Shown piece after piece: positions 1 to 5,771 of a DNA stretch of 12,335 nt. The notes under the pieces are model-generated. The model saw only the letters and a list, made by a program, of their open reading frames with translations. It was not told the DNA's origin and ran no database searches. A program made the position numbers and the translations under genes. This stretch comes from a bacterium (lineage in GTDB: Bacteria; Planctomycetota; J058; JACQDU01): the NCBI GenBank assembly GCA_016200955.1, contig JACQDU010000382.1:1-12335 (forward strand), written 5' to 3'. Positions within the stretch are counted from its first letter, which is position 1. Each line of letters opens with the position of its first letter.

Positions 1-504
1 GACCCCATCGAGGTCTGTTCGGCGTGTGGCGAAGAGCAGGCCGTCGAGGCGCGGGGCGAGAACGACGAGCCGTTCTGTCCCGCGTGCTACCGCAACGAGC
101 TGGCCCCCAAGGCCCGCTGCGACGAGTGCGGCACGAAAGCGGCGGTCGCCATGTGGAAGGGAAACCGGGCGATCTGCCGCGACTGCTACGAGCGCCCTGT
201 CGAGAAATGCTGGATCTGTGGCGAGGAGAGAAGCACCCACGCCCGGACCGGGGACGGTCGACCGATTTGCTCGAAGTGCTATGTCGCAGTACGACTCCCC
301 GAGCGTTGCAGCGAGTGCCACGAGCTCGGCCTCGTCTGGCAGCGCGACGAGGACGGCCGTCCGATCTGCTCCAGGTGCTATCAGCGGCCCCTGGCCGTGT
401 GCTCACGATGCAACCGTCGGTTGCCGCGGAAGCGCCGGACGAAGACCGGCTTTCTCTGCGGAGGCTGCGACGCCTCACTCCGCTACCAAGCTGGTCTCAA
501 GTAG
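1..504 (+). CDS. Cys-rich zinc-ribbon repeat protein, 5' end outside window
   Basis: The open frame enters from the left edge and ends at TAG 502-504, leaving 167 visible residues. The sequence is a string of about five modules, each a CxxC pair, 13-17 residues, then a second CxxC usually followed by Tyr (visible residues C6/C9, C26/C29, C40/C43, C59/C62, C70/C73 and onward). The phrase DGRPICSxCY recurs. Such paired CxxC knuckles normally bind structural zinc and mediate nucleic-acid or protein contacts. Similar CxxC-DGRPICxxCY modules are known to me as accessory N-terminal parts of some actinobacterial integrases, but no catalytic domain is seen here and the protein ends in a basic stretch (residues about 139-150) followed by one last CxxC. 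No signal peptide can be judged because the start is missing. An ATG at 151 lies inside the repeat array and is unlikely to be the start. Function unknown. Confidence 0.75.
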   Translation, partial: DPIEVCSACGEEQAVEARGENDEPFCPACYRNELAPKARCDECGTKAAVAMWKGNRAICRDCYERPVEKCWICGEERSTHARTGDGRPICSKCYVAVRLPERCSECHELGLVWQRDEDGRPICSRCYQRPLAVCSRCNRRLPRKRRTKTGFLCGGCDASLRYQAGLK

Positions 505-884
505 GTCGCGGCGTATGCTCCAACCGTTCTTCGCCACACACCCGGACGTCAGGCATTGATGTTACCTTCAGCAGTTACGCCTGCCCTGTCGCTGGCGGCG
601 CCCGCCGCTCTCCGTGGCCTGAAGCGCCACGCTCTCTCGGGCGAGCTCAGCAACGTCACCCGCATCCCGAGCGACGACGCCGTTGACGGCGGCCGCGTTT
701 GATCGTTGTCAACGTGACATGGCGTTCCGCAAGACGCCTGCACTCACTTGCAAGCGACTCGCCTACTTTTCGCAAACCGCTAATCCATAACAGGTTGGCA
801 CTGGTAACTCGTACCAGATGTCAGACCCACCGAGCATAGTTCCCCCGCGTTGTTGGGTCCCCGAAGATGCATGCGCGGCCTTGT

Positions 885-902
885 CGAACTCCAGGGAGTT
901 CG
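885..902. promoter_or_regulatory. Perfect 18-nt inverted repeat, candidate operator upstream of nrdJ
   Basis: CGAACTCC-AG-GGAGTTCG has 8-bp arms with a 2-nt centre, about 215 nt before the nrdJ start. The tiny centre favours a dimeric repressor or activator site in DNA over an RNA hairpin. GAAC/GTTC half sites recall LexA boxes of Gram-positive bacteria, but the spacing (8 nt between GAAC and GTTC, not 4) does not fit them. The cognate regulator is unknown. Confidence 0.35.
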
Positions 903-1103
903 GGTTGCGTTGCCCGCAGTCGAGCTGAGCTCGTCGGGCGAAGCGTCGTCGGTCCGGAATCCGCGCTAGCACCGTCACGCACCGCATGCGCGTCCTCGGC
1001 GAGAGCACGAGCGTGTCTCGAGCTTTCGTTCCCGGTCGCCCTGCGGCCCGCGATGCCGCGCGACTCCCCGAGCCGAGCGGAAGGTTCCCCGTGGGAAGAG
1101 GAA

Positions 1104-1108
1104 AGAGG
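1104..1108 (+). promoter_or_regulatory. Ribosome binding site of nrdJ
   Basis: AGAGG lies 8 nt before the ATG at 1117 and supports that codon over later in-frame ATGs. The upstream purine run (about 1091-1108) adds to the match with the 16S anti-Shine-Dalgarno sequence. Confidence 0.6.
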
Positions 1109-1116
1109 TCGGGTCG

Positions 1117-2550
1117 ATGAGCGTTCCCTTGAATCTCGAGACGAACAAGGCACCGTCGGTGAACGAGTCCCCGCGCTCCGAGCGGTCGCGCTCGGACGCC
1201 GGCTTCTCCGGCGCCGCGCACGCGAGCGCGCACGCGCGGCGAGGTCTCTCGCTCGACCGCCGCTTCACCGCTCACCTGGCTCCCGGGAGCGCGCTCGATG
1301 GTCTCAGGTACGAGCGTCGGCGTTCGGTCATCTCGAATCCGGATGGCTCCACGGTCTTCAAGATGGATGACGCCGAGGTGCCGGTCGAGTGGTCGCAGCT
1401 CGCGACGGACATCGTCGTCTCCAAGTATTTCCGGAAGACCGAGGTCCCCCAGACCCGGTCCGGCGAGCCGCACCCCGGGACCGGCTCCGAGAGCTCCGTG
1501 AAGCAGGTCGTCCGGCGCATCGCCCTCGCGATCCGCCAGGCGGGCGAGCGGCTCGGCGGTTACTTCGCGACCGAGGCCGATGGCCAGGTCTTCCAGGACG
1601 AGCTCGAGCACATGCTCGTCCGGCAGATGGGCGCCTTCAACTCTCCCGCCTGGTTCAACTGCGGTCTCGCCGAGCTTCACGGGATCAAGGGGAAGCCCGT
1701 GGGGAACTGGTTCTGGAGCCCCGAGACGGGAGTCCAGGAAGCGCCGGACGCTTACTCGCATCCGCAGATATCGGCTTGCTTCATCCAGTCGATCTCGGAC
1801 GACCTCATGGACATCGCGGCCGGCGTGCAGCGCGAGATGCGCCTGTTCAAGTTCGGGAGCGGGACCGGCACGAACTTCTCCAGGATCCGCGGCGAGGGCG
1901 AGCTCCTCTCCTCGGGCGGCACCTCGAGCGGGCTCATGTCCTTCCTCGAGATCTTCGACAAGGCCGCGGGCGCGACCAAATCGGGCGGCACGACCCGGCG
2001 CGCGGCGAAGATGGTCTGCCTCGACATGGACCACCCGGACGTCGAGCGGTTCATCCAGTGGAAGTCGACCGAGGAGGACAAGGTCCTCGCGCTCATCCGC
2101 GCCGGCTACTCCTCGGACTTCAACGGCGACGCTTACCGGACGGTCTCGGGCCAGAACTCGAACAACTCCGTCCGCGTGACGGACGAGTTCATGAGCGCGG
2201 TGCTCGACGACCGCGAGTGGCAAACGCGATGGCGCACGACCGGCGAGGTCGCTCGCACTCACCGCGCTCGCGATCTCATGAAGAAGATCGCTCACTCGGC
2301 CTGGCGCTGCGCGGATCCGGGAGTCCAGTTCGACACGACGATCCAGAACTGGCACACGGTCCCGGTGTCCGGCCGCATCCACGCCTCGAACCCGTGCTCC
2401 GAGTTCATGTTCCTCGACGACACGAGCTGCAACCTGGCCTCGATCAACCTCATGAAGTTCCTCGTGACCGAGACGGCACCGGCACCATCGCCTTCGCCTA
2501 CGGCGATTGCTGGCGCGCATTCGCCTACGGCGATTGCTGGAGCGCATTAG
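1117..2550 (+). CDS. nrdJ: Class II (B12-dependent) ribonucleotide reductase NrdJ, N-terminal part, ended by an in-frame TAG
   Basis: This encodes the first 477 residues of adenosylcobalamin-dependent ribonucleoside reductase, which converts ribonucleotides to deoxyribonucleotides in the cytosol. Residues 1-45 are a variable polar leader; the family pattern VPVEWSQLATDIVVSKYFRK starts near 88, followed by the barrel entry GAFNSPAWFNCGL. Catalytic features seen: Cys221 (SACFIQS) and Cys438 (DTSCNLAS) as the expected redox pair, and the NPCSE motif with Asn425, Cys427 (thiyl radical site) and Glu429. The frame then enters a 27-bp tandem repeat (residues 460-477) that replaces a short loop between LMKFL and FDIEAFRHA, and stops at TAG 2548-2550. 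The same frame continues directly after the stop with normal NrdJ sequence. The product as written would lack the second half of the ten-stranded barrel and should be inactive. Causes could be amber mutation, sequencing error or readthrough. Confidence 0.93.
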   Translation: MSVPLNLETNKAPSVNESPRSERSRSDAGFSGAAHASAHARRGLSLDRRFTAHLAPGSALDGLRYERRRSVISNPDGSTVFKMDDAEVPVEWSQLATDIVVSKYFRKTEVPQTRSGEPHPGTGSESSVKQVVRRIALAIRQAGERLGGYFATEADGQVFQDELEHMLVRQMGAFNSPAWFNCGLAELHGIKGKPVGNWFWSPETGVQEAPDAYSHPQISACFIQSISDDLMDIAAGVQREMRLFKFGSGTGTNFSRIRGEGELLSSGGTSSGLMSFLEIFDKAAGATKSGGTTRRAAKMVCLDMDHPDVERFIQWKSTEEDKVLALIRAGYSSDFNGDAYRTVSGQNSNNSVRVTDEFMSAVLDDREWQTRWRTTGEVARTHRARDLMKKIAHSAWRCADPGVQFDTTIQNWHTVPVSGRIHASNPCSEFMFLDDTSCNLASINLMKFLVTETAPAPSPSPTAIAGAHSPTAIAGAH

Positions 2551-2574
2551 CCTGCGGCGAATGCTGGCACCGCG
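2494..2574 (+). repeat. Three tandem 27-bp in-frame repeats built on a palindrome, third unit carrying TAG
   Basis: Units at 2494-2520, 2521-2547 and 2548-2574. The first two differ at one base and encode SPTAIAGAH; the third encodes (stop)PAANAGTA. Across unit boundaries the DNA forms imperfect palindromes: GCATTCGCC-TAC-GGCGATTGC (2517-2537) and GCATTAGCC-TGC-GGCGAATGC (2544-2564). In the second, the only mispaired position is the A at 2549, the base that makes the stop; restoring symmetry gives TCG (Ser), matching the other two units. The insert adds roughly 30 residues to a loop that is short in other class II enzymes. Confidence 0.9.
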
Positions 2575-4890
2575 CCGCCCGCGCCCACGTTCGACATCGA
2601 GGCCTTCCGGCACGCTTGCCGGATCTTCATCCTCGCGCAGGAGATCATCGTCGACTACGCGAGCTATCCGACGAAGGCGATCGCGCAGAACTCGCACGAC
2701 TACCGTCCGCTCGGGCTCGGCTACGCGAACCTGGGGACGCTCCTCATGGTCGAGGGCGTGCCTTACGACAGCCCGCGCGGTCTCGCGACCTGCGGGGCGA
2801 TCACGGCGATCATGACCGGCGCCGCGTACGAGGCCTCGGCGGAGATCGCGGCGTCCAAGGGTCCCTTCCCGGGCTTCGCCCACAACCGAGACCCCATGCT
2901 CCGCGTCATGAACCAGCGCCGTGACGCCGCGTACGCGATCGGGCAAGACGCGAGCCCCGAGCTCCTCTCGGCGGCGCGCGAAGCCTGGGATCGGGCGCTC
3001 GCGGCGGGCGAGCGCTGGGGCTACAGGAACGCCCAGGCGACGGTCCTCGCGCCCACGGGAACGATCGGGCTCCTCATGGACTGCGACACGACTGGGATCG
3101 AGCCCGACTTCGCTCTCGTGAAGTTCAAGAAGCTCGCGGGAGGCGGCTACTTCAAGATCGTCAACCAGTCCGTCCAGCCCGCTCTCAGGAACCTGGGCTA
3201 CACCGAGTCCGAGGTCTCCGAGATCGTCGACTACCTCCGCGGAACGCTGAGCTTCGAGCACGCACCACACGTGAACCGCGCCTCGCTCCTCGCGAAGGGC
3301 CTCCTCGAGGCCGAGATCACGCGGGCCGAGGCCGCGCTGCCCTCCGTCTTCCAGCTCCGGCACGCGTTCAGCCGCTTCGTCCTGGGAGACGCCGCGCTCG
3401 CGCGCCTCGGGTTCGCGGGAGAGTGCGAGAAGCCGAGCTTCGACCTCCTCGAGGCCCTGGGCTTCACGCCCGCCCAGATCGAGGAAGCGACCGAGGTGAT
3501 CTGCGGCCGCCTCACGATCGAGGGAGCGCCTCACCTTAAGACGGAGCATCTCCCCGTGTTCGACTGCGCGAACCGCTGCGGCAAGAGAGGCAAGCGCTTC
3601 ATAGCGCCCCTCGGCCACGTGCGCATGATGGCCGCCGCCCAGCCCTTCGTGAGCGGCGCGATCTCGAAGACCGTGAACCTCCCCAAGGAGACGAGCGTCG
3701 AGGAGGTCGAGAAGATCTACGTCGAGGCGTGGCGCCTCGGCCTCAAGGCGATCGCGCTCTACCGGGACGGCTCCAAGGCCTCGCAGGTCCTGAGCTCGGC
3801 GGGAGGGGGCGGGGGCGACGAAAGTCGCCCCACGCAGAGCGAGTCGAAGTCGAGCGAGTCTTCGTCGCCATCGCATTCGCCTGCGGCGACTGCTGGATCC
3901 CCCGCTACAAAGGCGGCGAAGCCCGCCGAGGCCGCTCCGGTCGCGCCCGTCGCTCAGGCAGCTTCGCCCGAGACGGCCTCGGCCGCTCCCCCGCGCCTCG
4001 CGCGGCGGCGTCTTCCCAAGAAGCGAGCCGGTTTCACGCAGGAAGCCCGCGTCGGCGGCCAGAAGATCTACATCCGCACGGGAGAGTACGAGGACGGCTC
4101 CCTCGGCGAGATCTTCATCGACATGCACAAGGAGGGCGCCGCGTTCCGGAGCCTCGTGAACTGCTTCGCGATCTCGATCTCTCTCGGGCTCCAGCACGGC
4201 GTCCCGCTCGAGGAGTTCGTGGACGCCTTCACGTTCACGCGCTTCGAGCCGCATGGCCCCGTCGACCACCCGAACATCAAGAGCGCGACCTCGGTGATCG
4301 ACTTCATCTTCCGCATGCTCGGCATGGAGTACCTCGGCCGGACCGACTTCGTGCACGTGAAGCCCGCGGACTCGGTCGAGGGCCTCGACGAGGAGGAGGC
4401 GACGCCTCCAGCACCGGAGGCGCCGGCGCCGGTCCAGCTCGCGCCCGTGGCGAACGCGGTGGTCGCTCAGCATTCGCCCACGGCGAACGCGGTGGCGCCC
4501 GGCGAGGCCGCGAGCCAGCGCCGGTCTCCCGTCGCCGACGCGCCGGCGCAGGCCGCGGACTCTGCGCGTCCGCGCGAGACACGCAGCGTCGTCACGGAGA
4601 CGCAGAGCACGATCGTCGCGGTGAAGCACGCCTCCGGGACGAACGGGAACGGCGCGCACGCTCCCTCGAACGGCTCACAGGTCACGGCCCCCACGGGAGG
4701 CTTCGCCTCCGGGTCTCTCGTCGTCCGGACCGAGACGCGCAGGATCCAGAAGGTGAGGAGCGCTCTCAGCGAGCACGCGAGCAACATGATGGGAGACGCG
4801 CCGGCTTGCTCCGAGTGCGGGCACATCACGATCCGTAACGGCACGTGCTACCGCTGCGTGAACTGCGGCCACTCGATGGGCTGCTCCTAA
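2551..4890 (+). CDS. nrdJ: NrdJ, C-terminal part (rest of barrel, TSCPD domain, Cys tail), same frame after TAG
   Basis: In phase with the upstream part; together they span 1257 codons. Numbering from 1117: FDIEAFRHA resumes the barrel near 490; PTGTIGLLMDCDTTGIEP (from 646) is the phosphate-binding loop; the barrel ends near 900. A Ser/Gly/Ala/Pro linker (about 901-968) leads to the TSCPD domain (about 970-1085, FTQEARVGGQKIYI to FVHVKP). A second linker (about 1086-1228) precedes a Cys-rich tail with C1231, C1234, C1244, C1247, C1250 and C1256, expected to bind metal and/or pass electrons to the active-site disulfide. Between the TAG and the ATG at 2746 there is no ATG, GTG or TTG, so restart would lose 65 conserved barrel residues and is unlikely to give a working subunit. 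The break differs from the natural NrdJa/NrdJb split, which separates off only the C-terminal region. No frameshift or other damage is seen. It ends with TAA at 4888. Confidence 0.92.
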   Translation, partial: PAANAGTAPPAPTFDIEAFRHACRIFILAQEIIVDYASYPTKAIAQNSHDYRPLGLGYANLGTLLMVEGVPYDSPRGLATCGAITAIMTGAAYEASAEIAASKGPFPGFAHNRDPMLRVMNQRRDAAYAIGQDASPELLSAAREAWDRALAAGERWGYRNAQATVLAPTGTIGLLMDCDTTGIEPDFALVKFKKLAGGGYFKIVNQSVQPALRNLGYTESEVSEIVDYLRGTLSFEHAPHVNRASLLAKGLLEAEITRAEAALPSVFQLRHAFSRFVLGDAALARLGFAGECEKPSFDLLEALGFTPAQIEEATEVICGRLTIEGAPHLKTEHLPVFDCANRCGKRGKRFIAPLGHVRMMAAAQPFVSGAISKTVNLPKETSVEEVEKIYVEAWRLGLKAIALYRDGSKASQVLSSAGGGGGDESRPTQSESKSSESSSPSHSPAATAGSPATKAAKPAEAAPVAPVAQAASPETASAAPPRLARRRLPKKRAGFTQEARVGGQKIYIRTGEYEDGSLGEIFIDMHKEGAAFRSLVNCFAISISLGLQHGVPLEEFVDAFTFTRFEPHGPVDHPNIKSATSVIDFIFRMLGMEYLGRTDFVHVKPADSVEGLDEEEATPPAPEAPAPVQLAPVANAVVAQHSPTANAVAPGEAASQRRSPVADAPAQAADSARPRETRSVVTETQSTIVAVKHASGTNGNGAHAPSNGSQVTAPTGGFASGSLVVRTETRRIQKVRSALSEHASNMMGDAPACSECGHITIRNGTCYRCVNCGHSMGCS
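3812..3831 (+). repeat. Perfect 8-bp hairpin with GAAA tetraloop inside the nrdJ linker
   Basis: GGGGCGAC-GAAA-GTCGCCCC is a flawless stem with a GNRA loop, encoding part of GGGDESRPT in the non-conserved linker after the barrel. Its symmetry is not needed for the peptide, so it looks like another small palindromic element inserted in frame, of a different type from the GCATTCGCC palindromes. Confidence 0.7.
3873..3893 (+). repeat. GCATTCGCC palindromic element, linker 1 copy
   Basis: GCATTCGCC-TGC-GGCGACTGC: nine-base arms with one mismatch, same core as the repeats at 2517-2564. It is read in the same frame (S-HSPAATAG-S, from residue 920), in the linker before the TSCPD domain. Confidence 0.75.
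4447..4494 (+). repeat. GCATTCGCC-type palindromic element plus partial direct repeat, linker 2 copy
   Basis: GCATTCGCC-CAC-GGCGAACGC at 4470-4490 is a one-mismatch palindrome encoding HSPTANA in the same frame as the other copies. GTGGCGAACGCGGTG (4447-4461) and ACGGCGAACGCGGTG (4480-4494) form a 33-bp-spaced direct repeat. SPVADA at 4525-4542 may be a worn further copy. All lie in the disordered stretch between the TSCPD domain and the Cys tail. Confidence 0.65.
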
Positions 4891-4937
4891 CTGCAAGGGC
4901 GCGATTCAGGTCCGTCTCTCGGTCCCGATCCAGAGAG

Positions 4938-5047
4938 AAAACGCAAAGGCGCAAAGGCGCAAAGACGCGAAGAAAGTCGTGAATGACGAAGGGCTCGGGT
5001 CTTGGGGTGAGCCCCTTGCGTCTTCAGGTCCTTGCGTCTTCGCGTTT
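4938..5047. repeat. Composite inverted repeat of the CGCAAAGG type, candidate terminator 3' of nrdJ
   Basis: The left arm (4938-4972) is a run of CGCAAAGG/CGCAAAGACGC units. The right arm (5015-5047, CTTGCGTCTTC twice then GCGTTT) is its approximate reverse complement: the outer 16 positions agree at 14. Between them GGGCTC (4991-4996) pairs with GAGCCC (5009-5014), giving a nested hairpin. Runs of CGCAAAGGCGCAAAGACGC are a familiar dispersed intergenic repeat in several bacterial phyla and produce spurious SLRLCAFA-like peptides in frame translations. Starting about 47 nt after the nrdJ stop, it could end transcription, although no U-tract follows. Confidence 0.7.
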
Positions 5048-5119
5048 CCCGGCATCGCATGGAGCGTTCGTTTTGGGCTGTGCTCGACCGTGCCGAATCC
5101 CGCCCTCCTATCTAGATTA

Positions 5120-5255
5120 GGCGTAGAAGTCGATCCCGATCCGAGCTTCTCCGTCTCGACGCCCGCCGTCTCGAACGCGGCGACGGTGAGGTCGATGCAA
5201 GGGAGCAACGCCCCCGTGCTCGGGAGCGGCGCGAGCGGGCCGAACCAGTCGATCG
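5120..5255 (-). pseudogene. GH18 chitinase-like fragment, inverted and frameshifted
   Basis: Reading the minus strand, DWFGPLAPLPSTGALLP (about 5250-5200) continues into CIDLTVAAFETAGVETEKLG, then after a one-base slip at about 5140 into IGIDFYA and a TAA at 5119-5117. In GH18 enzymes this is the stretch around the strand usually written KLGIGIDFYG, preceding YVW. The frame break and immediate stop mean it is not functional. It is the middle part of the same kind of protein whose C-terminal part lies next to it on the plus strand. Assignment rests on remembered family patterns. Confidence 0.6.
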
Positions 5256-5281
5256 CGGGCGTCACGGTCGACTCGAGCGCC

Positions 5282-5564
5282 TCCCACGCCGAGATCATGG
5301 ACAGGTACTACCGCGCCGAGCTTCTACGTGTGGGACGCGGGCCCCGGTGCGCCGTACCTGAGCGTCGCCTGCGGAGCCTCGCGCGCCAAGTTCATCTCCT
5401 ACGACGACGAGATCTCGTGCGCGAACAAGGTGAAGTACGCGGAGACGAACGGTCTCGGAGGCGTGATCGTGTGGGAGCTCGGCGGCTGATACCGCCGCTC
5501 GCAGCCCGCGGGATCCCGCGACGTCCTCCTCCAGGCGATCAAGGGAGCGCTCGCCGGCCCGTGA
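5282..5564 (+). pseudogene. GH18 chitinase-like C-terminal fragment, frameshift and internal TGA
   Basis: The plus strand reads SHAEIMDRYYRA (5282-5317), shifts frame at about 5321, then reads FYVWDAGPGAPYLSVACGAS, AKFISYDDEISCANKVKYAE and TNGLGGVIVWELGG, hits TGA (5487-5489), and goes on in frame as YRRSQPAGSRDVLLQAIKGALAGP to TGA 5562-5564. FISYDD...SCxxKxxYA...GLGGVxVWELGGxY is the C-terminal signature of the GH18 barrel, which hydrolyses chitin-like beta-1,4 GlcNAc polymers. No start, signal peptide or catalytic DxxDxDxE motif remains. One frameshift, one stop and the inverted neighbour piece show a decayed gene. Confidence 0.75.
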
Positions 5565-5674
5565 GAGAGGGGGCACGGGCGCGACGCGCCGGCGATCCGA
5601 CCGCCGGACCGCCCCTGGCGCACCTCGATGTCACGCCCGTGCCGTGGGGCTTCGATCCACTTTCTCGCCGAGGA

Positions 5675-5730
5675 GCGGAGGCCGCAGAAACGGCTTCCCT
5701 TCCGCGGCTCTCCGCGGCTCTCCGCGGCTC
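5675..5730. repeat. GC-rich hairpin with three tandem TCCGCGGCTC units
   Basis: GCGGAGGCCGCAGAA (5675-5689) pairs with TTCCGCGGCTCTCCGC (5700-5715) with one gap and one mismatch. TCCGCGGCTC is repeated exactly three times at 5701-5730, so alternative pairings exist. It lies about 40-100 nt beyond the 3' end of the MamK-like gene and may help end its transcription; it also resembles dispersed intergenic repeats. Confidence 0.6.
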
Positions 5731-5746
5731 GAGTCATCCGTCGGAG

Positions 5747-5760
5747 GACCGTCGACGGTC
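5747..5760 (-). terminator. Perfect 14-nt palindrome just after the MamK-like gene
   Basis: GACCGTCGACGGTC is fully self-complementary and begins 11 nt beyond the minus-strand stop at 5772. It could be the stem of a weak terminator for the four-gene operon or a protein site; no T-run follows, so intrinsic termination is unproven. Confidence 0.3.
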
Positions 5761-5771
5761 TCGTGGGGACG

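Larger units (their letters stand above)
505..1116. other. Non-coding leader region upstream of nrdJ
   Basis: No gene is convincing in these 612 bases. Short frames on both strands lack recognisable motifs. Visible structure: an 11-nt inverted repeat CGTTGTCAACG (704-714), a hairpin GGCGT/ACGCC (721-738), a hairpin CTGGTA/TACCAG with 5-nt loop (801-817), and a perfect 18-nt inverted repeat at 885-902. Part of the stretch (about 690-850) is less GC-rich than the genes, as expected of a promoter region. I could not recognise an NrdR box pair or a complete cobalamin riboswitch, the two commonest regulators of class II reductases. Confidence 0.6.

Noticed and set aside
549..743. 64-codon minus-strand frame in the nrdJ leader
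   Set aside because: No ribosome binding site, motif or coding bias that sets it apart from chance.
791..850. Possible cobalamin riboswitch before nrdJ
   Set aside because: GGCACTGG and GTCAGACCCACC loosely recall conserved boxes, but the full order of conserved elements is missing.
2548..2550. TAG read as pyrrolysine or as a recoded sense codon
   Set aside because: TAG terminates three other genes here, and the repeat units indicate an original TCG; nothing suggests a specific recoding signal.
2494..2574. CRISPR array
   Set aside because: Units are contiguous 27-bp coding repeats with no unique spacers and lie within the nrdJ frame.
763..4659. 1298-codon open frame antisense to nrdJ
   Set aside because: Arg/Asp/Val-rich shadow typical of high-GC genes read backwards; no motifs, while the plus strand has all NrdJ signatures.
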